In this document: positions 15,766-24,820 of the stretch, piece after piece
Layout of the letters: each line of letters opens with the position of its first letter
Position numbering within the stretch: position 1 is the first letter of the stretch
Source of the DNA: a virus
DNA: 64,000 bases
Direction: 5' to 3' (one strand)
IMG/VR virus record: IMGVR_UViG_3300032241_003323
Location: 1 to 64,000 of that record
Translations under genes and position numbers: made by a program
Notes under the pieces: generated by a model
Database searches by the model: none
What the model was told of the DNA's origin: nothing
The model's input: the letters and a program-made list of their open reading frames with translations, nothing else

Positions 15766-16799
15766 CGTCTCTTTTTTGTTTGGGTTCGAGAAGAAAATCC
15801 AAAATCCTTACGATCAACATCTTGGAAAGAATCTGGAGCTTCTTCTTTCATAAGATTCAAACACTCTAGAGAATCCTCGTAATTATCTCCCAAGATGACA
15901 ACAGCGGTAAAAAGCTCCTTCAAATGAGCCAAGCTAAATTCATGAGTATCAACAACCCATTTTTGCAAGTCAATATTCAAAGAATCAATGTTATCTTTTC
16001 CAATAAGATGTTCAAGATAAATGCGACGACTTTCTTCATTGGGATATCCAATTTTAAATCTCTTATCAAAACGACTAGGACGATTAATAATTCTTGGTCC
16101 TAGTTTTTCTGGGTAATTGGTTGTTGCCAAGAAAACAACTTTTTCAATTTGATTAATTCCATCCAAAATATTAAGAACTTCACTCTCGGAATAATTCTCC
16201 AATATGCTATCAATATCTTCCATTAAAACAACAATTGGAGTAATTGGCTGAATTTCTCTAAATTTACGAACGCCTTCAATAAACAAACTCGGCACAGTAA
16301 ATTTGATAACAATCCCGCCACGATCCACCACATCTCGCATAATCAATTGGATCGTGCAACTTTTGCCAGATCCCGGTGGACCCCAAAGAATAATTCCTCT
16401 TTTATACACCAAATTATATTGGCGAAAGATTTTCTCTTTCTTCCAAAACTTTTGAATTTCTGTAACGACTTTTTCAGAATTTGTTTCTGGAAATCTTATC
16501 AATCCAGTATCTAAAACAGGAATTTGCTCAAAATAAATACCAGTTGTATTGCTAACTCTAATATCATAAGCACCAGGAGTTATCTTCTTTACGCTTTTTC
16601 CAGAAGGTATAAATCTTTTTCCATCCGATGTGGCCCACTGAGAATATCCGCCCATTAAATCTTCCTCTTTTTCTGAATCCTCTAAATAATTTTCATTTTC
16701 TTTTATTTGTTCGCCATAAGATGGCAATGCCGCTAGCTCTCTCATAAACACAGCATCTGAAATTAAATGCTTTTTAAAAAAGTCATCCTCTTTAGACAT
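15762..16799 (-). CDS. AAA+ ATPase (BCS1/FtsH-like fold)
   Basis: About 345 residues from the ATG at 16799 (GGAG seven bases upstream). Walker A is GPPGSGKS, Walker B is VVLMEDID, sensor 1 is 'ATTN', and 'NRPSRFDKRFKIGYPNEESR' carries the arginine-finger and post-sensor region; the small helical domain follows. This is a single AAA module of the type found in BCS1, proteasomal ATPases and FtsH, preceded by a roughly 120-residue unique N-domain that may choose the substrate. No protease or membrane segment is attached. It lies upstream of the DnaE fragment, but the motifs are not those of a clamp loader. Large phages often carry such ATPases of unknown role. Confidence 0.85.
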   Translation of the reverse strand: MSKEDDFFKKHLISDAVFMRELAALPSYGEQIKENENYLEDSEKEEDLMGGYSQWATSDGKRFIPSGKSVKKITPGAYDIRVSNTTGIYFEQIPVLDTGLIRFPETNSEKVVTEIQKFWKKEKIFRQYNLVYKRGIILWGPPGSGKSCTIQLIMRDVVDRGGIVIKFTVPSLFIEGVRKFREIQPITPIVVLMEDIDSILENYSESEVLNILDGINQIEKVVFLATTNYPEKLGPRIINRPSRFDKRFKIGYPNEESRRIYLEHLIGKDNIDSLNIDLQKWVVDTHEFSLAHLKELFTAVVILGDNYEDSLECLNLMKEEAPDSFQDVDRKDFGFSSRTQTKKRR

Positions 16800-16890
16800 T
16801 TCAAGCTCCGAAAACAATGTAGATTGAACGAGATGATTATAAACAAAAAAACCTAAAAATAAAGATAAAACTATAATTTTTTATTTACAA

Positions 16891-18093
16891 TCAAATTTGA
16901 AAGCCGCCAGGAGTGCGACCGGAAAATTTTAACAAATCGGCCTTTGTATAAACAATGTTATGACATTTGTGCCAATCAGTAGGAAAGAAATTTTTTATTC
17001 TATTCAACTGAAATTTTACAGGAGTTCCTATACTCTTTGCCTGATCTGCATAGGCGTAGTACCAAAAACTATTACTATTCCAAAAAGAAATATTTCTAGG
17101 ATCTTGAAAAGCCCCACGACCGTCAGTTGATGGAGTTTGTGTTAAAAACCAACCATTTGGAGCCAAACACCTATAAACCTCTGTCATTGTGTGAATAGGC
17201 TTTAAATATTGCAAAGCATCATGAGCACGAAACAAACCAATTGTTCCATCTTCAAATGGCCATTTTTCATTAAAACCTTTTGTAATATCAAAAAATTCAT
17301 ATCCGTTTGTTTTATTTTCATCACTACAAATATCCACTTTTCTCAGACCATTAATATCACACCATTTTTCCACCAAAGAATAAATATACTTATCATGAAT
17401 ATCCAAAGTCATTTCTTGAATTTTTAAATTCTTTTCGCCATAACACGTATTTTCAGCATGAATATGATACAAATAAAGAGGTTTATCTATATGTTTCATT
17501 GCTCCATTAATATAAGTCCTACATAAAATATCCTGATCATCCAGGATGTCCATTTCAATGTCGTGACCACCAATTTTTTTATAAAAACTAGATTTCCAAG
17601 CACGAAAATGATTGGGGGCATACCATATTTTACTAATTGAAGCTGGACTTGGAGAAAAAGAAAGCATCTCTTTTAAATCATAACTTTTATATTTACAAGG
17701 TCTAAACAACCAACCATATTCAGAATCAAAAATTCTTGGCTTATAATTTTCCTCAACACTACAGCAATTAGAATACACAAAATCAATCAAAGGATCTTGA
17801 AAAGCATTAAAACACTCCTCAAACGCTTCTGGAAACAATTCATCATCATGATCTACTTCTATTAAAATATCGCCAGTTGCCATGTTCGCTGCATAGTTTT
17901 TTAAAAACCCAATATTTTTAGATTTATCACAAGGACAAATTTTAATTCTTTCATCGGGAATTGGTTCAATCATCACTCCATTATTTGGAACAATAATCCA
18001 TTCCCAATTTTTATAAGTTTGCTCTAAAAAAGAAGAATACAAACGATTAATAAATTTAGGATTATGTGTTGGAGTAAATGCTGAAATTTTCAT
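16891..18093 (-). CDS. GT2 glycosyltransferase fused to methyltransferase-like domain
   Basis: 400 residues from the ATG at 18093. The N-terminal ~225 residues are a GT-A family 2 domain: 'ISAFTPTHNPKFINRLYSSFLEQTYKNWEW' pattern, 'IEVDHDDE' with the DxD metal site and 'DDQDILCR' as the acceptor-site acid. The C-terminal ~150 residues look like the second half of a class I methyltransferase: 'FDITKGFNEKWPFEDGTIGLFRAHDALQYL' then 'EVYRCLAPNGWFLTQTPS', as in the Methyltransf_11 family. The first SAM loop is not clear, so methylation is less certain. Probably modifies a glycan, on the virion or the host surface. Confidence 0.75.
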   Translation of the reverse strand: MKISAFTPTHNPKFINRLYSSFLEQTYKNWEWIIVPNNGVMIEPIPDERIKICPCDKSKNIGFLKNYAANMATGDILIEVDHDDELFPEAFEECFNAFQDPLIDFVYSNCCSVEENYKPRIFDSEYGWLFRPCKYKSYDLKEMLSFSPSPASISKIWYAPNHFRAWKSSFYKKIGGHDIEMDILDDQDILCRTYINGAMKHIDKPLYLYHIHAENTCYGEKNLKIQEMTLDIHDKYIYSLVEKWCDINGLRKVDICSDENKTNGYEFFDITKGFNEKWPFEDGTIGLFRAHDALQYLKPIHTMTEVYRCLAPNGWFLTQTPSTDGRGAFQDPRNISFWNSNSFWYYAYADQAKSIGTPVKFQLNRIKNFFPTDWHKCHNIVYTKADLLKFSGRTPGGFQI

Positions 18094-18185
18094 AAAAGTA
18101 CAATAGTTATTGGATTTTAAAACATATATAAAATAATTATAAAAAAACAAAAAGGCAACTAAATAATAAAAATGGAGATAATTTT

Positions 18186-19256
18186 ATGTCATATATCAAA
18201 TTTCAAGAATATCTAGAACGAAAGAAAAAAGTTCCAGTAGAAAAGGTTCCAGAATATAAAGGCAAAGTGGTATCTTCCCCAGACAATGAAGATATGCATA
18301 AAAATGCTGGCGGCAAAGGCCAAAAAGGAAAGCAAAATCCATATAAATCAGGACAAGACGCAAAAGACCCAAACAAAGGCAAATTGAGTGATGGATTTGC
18401 AACAAAGGGTGATAAAAAATTAAAATATGAGCCAAGCGATGCCCTATACGGAGGAACTGGCAACGTGAGTAAAAGCGAACAAGGAGTTCCTGGGGGAAAA
18501 AAGGTTGCTGACTGGCCTAAAACAAAAACACAAGAATGGGTAGATAGAACTAAGAGTTTATCTTTAGCAGAATTTACAAAAAAAATTCGTGAGGAAAATT
18601 TGAAAGGTGTAGAAGACTTTGAAGATACTCCACATGATTCTATTCAAAAAACAGTTTCAATTTGCAATCGAAACAAAAAATATATTTCTGATTTAGTTCG
18701 TGAAATGAAAAGAAATAGACTTTTCGGAAAACTAATGAAAGAAATGATGAATCACCCAGAAACATTTGAAAATTTGACAGAACTTATGCAAAATGAATCA
18801 TACAGCCACAAATTTTCAAAATTAATCCATGAAATGGTAGGACCACCAATTGGTGGGGAAGACGACAAAGAAATGAACAAATCTCCAAAATCTTTACCAT
18901 CTCCAAGCATGGGACACGATGATATGGATCATGATGAAGACCATGAAGACATGGATCATGACGATCACGATGATATGGGACACGATGATATGGATCATGA
19001 TGATCACGATGACATGGGACATGACGACATGGATCATGATGATCATGATGATGAAGACCATGACGACATGGGCCACGATGATGAAGACCATGACGACATG
19101 GATCATGATGATCACGATGACATGGGACATGACGACATGGACCACGATGATCATGATATAGACCTAGATCATGATCATCCTTCTTCACAAAAGATTTCTC
19201 CTCACCAAAAATTAATGAATGCTATGAAAAACCATCCTGCATTCCATGGAAAATAA
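18186..19256 (+). CDS. His/Asp/Met-repeat protein with capsid-targeting-like N-terminus
   Basis: 356 residues. The N-terminus MSYIKFQEYLER fits the head-targeting motif seen on other products here. A Lys/Gly-rich disordered region (about 15-115) is followed by a helical part (about 120-220). Residues about 240-330 are built of DHDDMGHDDMDHDD-type units: very many Asp and His with regular Met, ending 'DLDHDHP'. This should bind divalent or soft metal ions (Cu, Zn, Ni or Ca) and be extremely acidic. GGAG lies eight bases before the ATG. It is a lone plus-strand gene between minus-strand replication genes, with a shared terminator after it. An internal head protein that carries metal or mimics DNA charge is my inference. 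Confidence 0.7.
   Translation: MSYIKFQEYLERKKKVPVEKVPEYKGKVVSSPDNEDMHKNAGGKGQKGKQNPYKSGQDAKDPNKGKLSDGFATKGDKKLKYEPSDALYGGTGNVSKSEQGVPGGKKVADWPKTKTQEWVDRTKSLSLAEFTKKIREENLKGVEDFEDTPHDSIQKTVSICNRNKKYISDLVREMKRNRLFGKLMKEMMNHPETFENLTELMQNESYSHKFSKLIHEMVGPPIGGEDDKEMNKSPKSLPSPSMGHDDMDHDEDHEDMDHDDHDDMGHDDMDHDDHDDMGHDDMDHDDHDDEDHDDMGHDDEDHDDMDHDDHDDMGHDDMDHDDHDIDLDHDHPSSQKISPHQKLMNAMKNHPAFHGK
18906..19170. repeat. Degenerate GATGA/CATGAC repeats encoding the His-Asp-Met tract
   Basis: Short interleaved units such as GATCATGATGATCACGATGA and GACATGGGACATGACGAC recur through about 265 bp. They encode D-H-D-D-M-G/D blocks. Codon-level variation between the units (GAT/GAC, CAT/CAC) shows the amino-acid pattern is maintained by selection rather than by very recent slippage. 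Confidence 0.8.
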
Positions 19257-19265
19257 TTAAAATAA

Positions 19266-19297
19266 AAAAGACCACATAAATTATGTGGTCTTTTTTT
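19266..19297. terminator. Bidirectional terminator
   Basis: AAAAGACCACATAA and its complement TTATGTGGTCTTTT form a 14-bp perfect stem with a four-base loop and T runs on both strands. It lies between the ends of the His/Asp/Met gene (plus) and the DnaE N-terminal gene (minus) and can terminate both. Confidence 0.88.
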
Positions 19298-19304
19298 ATA
19301 AAAA

Positions 19305-20718
19305 TCACGCAGGAATTGCGTCTTTAAATTCAAGAATTAAAGACCTACCACCACGAGCTTCACTCATAAATCTACTAAACAAAAGATCTTCATAAATTGG
19401 GTCCACATTAGTTACACCCAAAAGATAAAGAGTCAATGATCCTGCACCACTTCCTCTTCCTGGACCAACTGCCTGAGATCCATCTCCATAACCAAGAATT
19501 TCTTTACATATGCGACGAGCTTCATCAGTCATCATTTTTTGAATCAAAAAATAACTAGAAAATCCTTTTCGGGTAATAAGACTGTACTCTTCTTTAATTC
19601 GCTCAATATATTCTCTAGTTTGCGATAATCCACGCATTTTAATGCCTTTAATTATTTCTTCTTTAAGAATTTCATCGGCATCTGGAATTTCTGGAAGTTT
19701 TAACGACCTGTCTAATTTTACACCTTTAGCCTTATTACATATTTCAACTGTATTCATCTTCGCTTGACAAAATAATTCATAAGGAATTACATCAGAATAA
19801 TCCTTTAACCACTTTTCATTTATTTCTTCTTCGGATTTCATCCAAAGATTCGCATCCTGTAATTCAAAAAAATCTTGCATCTGATCTTGAGCCATCGCAT
19901 TCTTAATGTCCATTATTGTTCTATTGGTTTGAACCATAAGCATTAATCTTTGAAAATGACTATCCTCCTGATTGCAATAATGACAGTCGTTTGAAATTAT
20001 AATTTTTAATCCATATTTTTCGTGAGCTTTAACAATAAATGCGTCATATGGTTTTTGCTTGTGAAAATCAAGAAGCATCATTTCTAAGAAATAATGATCT
20101 TTTCCAAACATGTCAACATAACGCTCTATTACATCAAACGCTGCATCTTCTCCGTGTTGATCAAACGCTCTTCCAACTTCGCTGTTGTAGCAACACGATG
20201 TAAAAAACAACCCTTCTTTATGTTTTAAAAGCTGATCATAATTAACTCTTGGGCGACGATAAAATCCTTTAACCCATGCCCAAGAAGACAATCTGACCAA
20301 ATTTTTATATCCAACTTCATTATATGCAATTGCCAACAAGTGAGGACTTGATCTGCATTCCTTCTTTTCATCCTCATTTAAATCATCCATGTACTTTTGC
20401 ATATAATCCAATCCAGTAGATTCTGGCTGGAGATTGTTTACATATAACTCGACTGCAAAAATAGGAGAAAGAGTATCTTTCCCCATTTTATCGTTTATTT
20501 TATCGCACGCTTTAATTTGACGTGGAACGGCACTCATCATGCCGTGATCGCTTATTGTCAAAAATTTTTGATTAATTTTAGGAGCACGTTGTGAATATTC
20601 TTCTACAGTTCCAAAACCATCTAATAAAGACATATCGGTATAGCTAGTGCAAGTGAAGATGTTCAAAACCGACAATCTTCACTTGCGACTGGCCTCCTTT
20701 CAAAATAATCTGAGTCAT
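19305..20718 (-). CDS. dnaE: DNA polymerase III alpha subunit, N-terminal part, with apparent frameshift
   Basis: Encodes the PHP domain and the first part of the palm. An ATG at 20718 with a good site (GAGGAG) opens a 24-codon frame ending 'GFEHLHLH' then TAG (20644-20646). In the next frame the protein goes on at once with 'SYTDMSLLDG...ISDHG', so HLHLH plus this restores the canonical PHP start; a +1 shift (or one-base indel) is needed. Without it, only a poor TTG at 20675 could start the 456-residue frame. Later PHP blocks ('NDCHYC') and palm motif GPGRGSGAGS are intact. The protein stops after 'LLFSRFMSEARGG' plus a 13-residue tail, exactly where PDxDxD should follow; that part is in the separate gene at 12438-15206. 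It overlaps the upstream small gene by ATGA. Confidence 0.85.
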
Positions 20719-20912
20719 CTGACTCTCCTCGGTGTGATATTTTTTGAAATGAGCCAACTCTCAAATTGAGTTGGATCGTATTTGCCGCCTTTTGAGATGT
20801 TCTCGTTATACATCATGGGTTGAAGATTGTCAAGGCTATTGATCGCTTTAATGTCAGTGACGCCATAATCAATAAAGGCTTTAATTGGATGATTTTTTAT
20901 AATAATAAACAA
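20715..20912 (-). CDS. Small hypothetical protein upstream of dnaE-N
   Basis: Up to 65 residues if it begins at the TTG at 20912; the first ATG in frame is at 20816 (33 residues) and neither has a clear ribosome site. The stop TGA overlaps the dnaE-N ATG (ATGA), a coupling arrangement common in this genome, which supports it as real. The C-terminus is basic ('SKNITPRRVR'). No family recognised. Confidence 0.4.
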   Translation of the reverse strand: MFIIIKNHPIKAFIDYGVTDIKAINSLDNLQPMMYNENISKGGKYDPTQFESWLISKNITPRRVR

Positions 20913-21579
20913 GCATTGTTTTTTCAGAACTCATCATTCCACGATTTTCATTTCCAACATAATACAATTTTTGATCAAAAGGCAGCGATGCTTCGTTGGA
21001 AAATAATTTCATGAACCAATTACCAATTTTTAAAATTAAATAAATTGGCGAAGAAACAATATCCTTAATATATTCAGGATCTACCAAAGGATATCCAACG
21101 TTTTTATAAATTGTAGCAACACATTCTGTACAATAAAATTTATTAGGATCAGAAAACGTAAAATCATAGTCTGGATCTAAATCCAGAACATTTTGAATTT
21201 GTTGTGAAATTTTATCTCTTAAATCTTGATCAATATTTTTCAATCTATAAATTGAAAAATCATCCCCATAAGAAGTATCCAACCAATCAACCAATCTATA
21301 AAGAACAGTTCCTTGATCATTTATTTCTAATACAAATTGAGAATCTTCTTTTATAAATGCAATTGCGGAATGAGAATATTTTCCTTTAGATAGCAAAGAA
21401 ACCAATCGGCTAAAAGGAAGTCCTAAAGGACCAATTGCATTGCTAGATCGGTAAAGAATATCTCCAGTTTCAAGAGGTATTTTTTTTAATTGATCTTCAA
21501 TTTGATATCGGACCTCATGAAGAGGTCCGAATTTGAACATCAATTCTTTAACTTTTTCATCGGTAGTCTTTTGCACCAT
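20881..21579 (-). CDS. NlpC/P60-type (YiiX-like) cysteine peptidase
   Basis: About 232 residues from the ATG at 21579; GGTGG lies a few bases upstream. The frame is open further, but that part is the shadow of the tail-spike gene. The order of motifs is that of circularly permuted NlpC/P60 proteins such as YiiX: 'TGDILYRSSNA', 'GKYSHSAIAF' with the candidate His, and 'FYCTECVATIYK' with the candidate Cys. Such enzymes cleave peptides of the cell wall or act as lipid-anchored amidases. The start overlaps the end of the tail-spike gene by 23 bases, so the two are coupled and may act together at the cell envelope. Confidence 0.65.
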   Translation of the reverse strand: MVQKTTDEKVKELMFKFGPLHEVRYQIEDQLKKIPLETGDILYRSSNAIGPLGLPFSRLVSLLSKGKYSHSAIAFIKEDSQFVLEINDQGTVLYRLVDWLDTSYGDDFSIYRLKNIDQDLRDKISQQIQNVLDLDPDYDFTFSDPNKFYCTECVATIYKNVGYPLVDPEYIKDIVSSPIYLILKIGNWFMKLFSNEASLPFDQKLYYVGNENRGMMSSEKTMLVYYYKKSSN

Positions 21580-23908
21580 AATATCCACCAGGATTTTTGT
21601 CAATTGCTGGAATGTTTGTAGGTGTGTACTGAGCCACATAATCATTATATGTATAATACGCATTATACATTCCAGACCAACTTCCCACAGCCCTACTCTT
21701 AAAATAATTAAATAAACCCATGACATAGTTTACATCAGGAAGATTTTTTGAAGCAAAGGTTGGATCAGCAGTTAGAACAACAGAATTAACGTCTAATCCA
21801 ATAGATTGCCATGGATTTATATCGGCAGAATATTGATTTCCAAATTTAAAACTTGTCTTACAATTATTTTTCTGATATGCATTATAATTCCATGACAATT
21901 TATTAACAGGGACTGGATTTTCTATAATGGCAGCCGACATAAGAGGATTATTCTTATAATCAACTCCAGTCGCAATCCTATTAATAACTAGATTATGATC
22001 AATAATTGCTTTTTTGGTTGGTGAATGATTATTCATACCAATTCCACCAGCATCAATTGTTGTTTCGTGACGAACAGCAATATAAGCAGGATAATTAGGA
22101 CCACCACTATCATGAAGGAAAGCATAAATTCCATCAAAATTAGCAACTTGCTTCCTGGTTTGATCTATTCCAGAGTTACCAATAGTGAAATTAAAGTCGT
22201 GAATTCCAACATATCCATAACTTGGTCCTGGTGACACAATATGATTATAAAGACCCACATTAAAGAATAAGTTCTTATAACACATGTGAGTGTCATCAGA
22301 ATTATAATTAGATGGGTTTCCTGCAAATACATTATATGCAGCAACACCACCACCTCTCATTTGCATTCCACTCAAACCGCCATCAAAGAAATAACATCCA
22401 TGAGCCACAACCTGCCTAGACATAGCAGAAAGATAAACATTATGATTAAATATATCATTATATTGTGGATCTTTTAAATCTTTCCATCCATTTTTAACAA
22501 ATTGAGATTGACTAAACAACCAATCTCCACAATGAGCAGCAAAAAATCCTTGAACGTGTGCAGGAAAAGTTGGAGAACTCAAAGAAGAGTGAACTAAAGT
22601 TCTATGAAACATACAACCAATAGGAGCAATATGTTGAGCACTTCCATAACTTCCAACTAAACAGAAATTTTGAAAAATACAATCGCTTAACACAACAAAA
22701 TCATTTGGAGTGTTAGTAACCCAATAAGTATTGGCAACTAAACTTGTATCTCTTCTAAATTCCAATCCTCTAAAATATTGATAAGGCCAACCACCATATA
22801 AAGCCCTGCCGCCACAAGTTGTATCGCCTTGACCAAATAAAGTGAATCCATTTTTGTATGAATCAGGATCTGATGAATCTTGCAATACAGGACGAGCATG
22901 AGGGTCATTTCCATAAGCAGGATTCCAATAACTTTCATAAAGAGTTGGAGTTGAAATTCCTGTTCCCCAATGCGCAGTAATCCATGGATCTGCTGGCCAA
23001 ACGTATCCACGAAGCCAAGCAAAACGAACATTTTTCTGATCGCTTTTAATAATAGTATCGGCATATTTCTTAGTTTTAAAAGGCTTATCCATAGTTCCAG
23101 CATCTGGACTATCAACACCATGAGAATAAGAAATATAAACAGAACGTGTGAAAGTAAACCTATCTGTTGCTAAAAATCCAATATTATTTACTACAGACAA
23201 ATTAACAGCATTATAATTTACGACTTGTTCTGTTCCTAAACCATTTTCATCAACAACAATATTAGCAGGAGCATTAATTGAAACCTGATTTCCGCAAACA
23301 ATTGATGTTGCAAGCAAACATGTTACTGTTACTGTTACCGACTTGCTTGACCAAGGCTTGGTAACATCTGAGCTTCCATTATCTAAAATATAACTAGTTG
23401 GGCTATTTAAATTCGCAAATGGAACATTAGCAACCAAAGCAAGATTTTTTACAATTGGAACTGATGTGCATGCGTAAATATTTACAGATTGATCCGGTTG
23501 AACTGGAACCCTCCAATTCAACAATACTTTATTTTTATTGTCAAGACAAAAACCACTTTGTTCACCATAAGCATAAATCGGAGGACCAGTAAATATTTCA
23601 TTGCCGTTTTGATCTGCAATTGCGATCAAAAAATAATAATTTCCAGCAACGAAATTTCCTCCAGAATATGGTGGATCTGCCCATGGCAAAGGCATATTCC
23701 AGTCCTCTGCCTGAACGCCGATTACCTCTGCTTGTTGTCCATTAACGGATACAGATAATCCGCTATTTTTTCCAGGAAGATAATCAAAAAATCCACAATC
23801 ATTAATTCGATTTAAAGGCTGTTGTCCAACTGAAACTCCAGCCTCAAACTGCATTCTAACCGTCAATCCATCACCAAGAACCTTAGCCGACGTTAATTTA
23901 AAACTCAT
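21557..23908 (-). CDS. Large tail-spike or receptor-binding protein, beta-helix type
   Basis: 783 residues. The N-terminal ~270 residues are beta-rich with Ig-like spacing. From about residue 275 the composition changes to parallel beta-helix style with repeated short strands and Asn/Gly/His turns, for example 'NDFVVLSDCIFQNFCLVGS', 'IFNHNVYLSAMSRQVVAHGCYFF' and 'AIIDHNLVINRIATGV'. This resembles pectate-lyase-fold tail spikes and depolymerases. I cannot point to catalytic acids. It is the largest non-enzymatic gene here, and its end overlaps the NlpC/P60-type gene. It probably binds, and perhaps degrades, host surface polysaccharide. Confidence 0.65.
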   Translation of the reverse strand: MSFKLTSAKVLGDGLTVRMQFEAGVSVGQQPLNRINDCGFFDYLPGKNSGLSVSVNGQQAEVIGVQAEDWNMPLPWADPPYSGGNFVAGNYYFLIAIADQNGNEIFTGPPIYAYGEQSGFCLDNKNKVLLNWRVPVQPDQSVNIYACTSVPIVKNLALVANVPFANLNSPTSYILDNGSSDVTKPWSSKSVTVTVTCLLATSIVCGNQVSINAPANIVVDENGLGTEQVVNYNAVNLSVVNNIGFLATDRFTFTRSVYISYSHGVDSPDAGTMDKPFKTKKYADTIIKSDQKNVRFAWLRGYVWPADPWITAHWGTGISTPTLYESYWNPAYGNDPHARPVLQDSSDPDSYKNGFTLFGQGDTTCGGRALYGGWPYQYFRGLEFRRDTSLVANTYWVTNTPNDFVVLSDCIFQNFCLVGSYGSAQHIAPIGCMFHRTLVHSSLSSPTFPAHVQGFFAAHCGDWLFSQSQFVKNGWKDLKDPQYNDIFNHNVYLSAMSRQVVAHGCYFFDGGLSGMQMRGGGVAAYNVFAGNPSNYNSDDTHMCYKNLFFNVGLYNHIVSPGPSYGYVGIHDFNFTIGNSGIDQTRKQVANFDGIYAFLHDSGGPNYPAYIAVRHETTIDAGGIGMNNHSPTKKAIIDHNLVINRIATGVDYKNNPLMSAAIIENPVPVNKLSWNYNAYQKNNCKTSFKFGNQYSADINPWQSIGLDVNSVVLTADPTFASKNLPDVNYVMGLFNYFKSRAVGSWSGMYNAYYTYNDYVAQYTPTNIPAIDKNPGGYYGAKDYR

Positions 23909-23932
23909 AGTAAATAATTCCTTAAATAAATC

Positions 23933-24142
23933 TCAAGAACCTTGTTTAGAATTTTTCCAACTTTGGAAATCTTCTTCTAATTTTTTAGCTTGATCTTCTA
24001 AATCTTTAATTTCTGACTGAACTTTTTCGTAATAAGATTTTAATTCAGCAAGTTTAGATTTTTTCTTTTCAAGAATATCTTTAACTTTATTAGAAAAATC
24101 TATAAATTCATCAGTCAACAACCAATTTTGTTCCTCGGGCAT
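23933..24142 (-). CDS. Small coiled-coil protein
   Basis: About 69 residues from the ATG at 24142 (GAGGAA seven bases upstream). Nearly the whole length is a coiled coil with heptads of Leu/Ile/Val ('VKDILEKKKSKLAELKSYYEKV...LEDQAKKLEEDF'). It starts four bases after the end of the upstream gene. Possibly a chaperone or structural trimer helper for the neighbouring tail-spike protein; this is inferred from position only. Confidence 0.6.
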   Translation of the reverse strand: MPEEQNWLLTDEFIDFSNKVKDILEKKKSKLAELKSYYEKVQSEIKDLEDQAKKLEEDFQSWKNSKQGS

Positions 24143-24146
24143 TCTA

Positions 24147-24746
24147 TTATTCCTCAATAAATTTATGAAATTTAATTTCTTTTCCTTCAATTAAAACTTT
24201 AGGATCAATAAATGATAAAAGTTTTGGCTTTCTAGATTTAGCATCATAATGAAGCCAAATCTGACATTTTTTATAAATTTTAGAACTCAAAACTAGTTTT
24301 GCACCATAACCAAAAGGCTTTATATTCGTCAAAATATTTGATTCTAAAAATTCGTTCCACATCGCATTGTTGATTTTATGCACCGTCTTCCCATTGACCA
24401 CTCTAATCATACCTTTAATAACTGATACATACATAAAATACTCATATTTCATGTCTCTTCCTACAATATTGTCAGGACTATCAAAACCATAAAAAGGATC
24501 AAATAAAGAAGATAAAATATCTGTTTTAGAAGATTCTAACTCTTCTTTTGAGTTTAATCTTACTTTAATTGCACATCGCAAAGGCTTACCCGATTTCGCC
24601 ACTGTCCAACAATCAGTTTTCTCACGACAGTCTTCATAAAATGTGCTTTCATGTAAATTATATCCATTATTATTTAAATAAATACGAATGCGGTCTTCCC
24701 AACTTTTCCCAATTTTAACACGCTCTGAAATGCTCAAACTATTCAT
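24147..24746 (-). CDS. Hypothetical protein, possible PD-(D/E)XK nuclease fold
   Basis: 199 residues. An N-terminal helix with Glu ('GKSWEDRIRIYLNNNGY') is followed by 'REKTDCWTVAKSGKPLRCAIKVRL', which fits the core E...D...(x)IKxR of restriction-endonuclease-like folds. The following region includes 'IVGRDMKYEYFMYVSV'. GAGG lies eight bases before the ATG. The family is uncertain; the nuclease idea rests on the spacing of Asp45 and Lys in 'AIKVR' only. Confidence 0.45.
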   Translation of the reverse strand: MNSLSISERVKIGKSWEDRIRIYLNNNGYNLHESTFYEDCREKTDCWTVAKSGKPLRCAIKVRLNSKEELESSKTDILSSLFDPFYGFDSPDNIVGRDMKYEYFMYVSVIKGMIRVVNGKTVHKINNAMWNEFLESNILTNIKPFGYGAKLVLSSKIYKKCQIWLHYDAKSRKPKLLSFIDPKVLIEGKEIKFHKFIEE

Positions 24747-24820
24747 ATAGCGAACCTCAAAAAGTTGGATTTCAAATCAATTTAAATTATATAAAAAATT
24801 TTTATCTCAAACAATCAAAT

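Noticed and set aside
18203-19188. Long opposite-strand frames across the His/Asp/Met gene (His/Arg- or Ile/Val/Met-rich)
   Set aside because: Composition is forced by the repeat read on the other strand; the plus-strand gene has the ribosome site and a sensible N-terminal region.
12438-20718. Split intein joining the two DnaE parts, as in cyanobacteria
   Set aside because: No intein motif (Cys/Ser start block, His-Asn end) is visible at the end of the N-part or the start of the C-part, and the extra tail of the N-part is only 13 residues.
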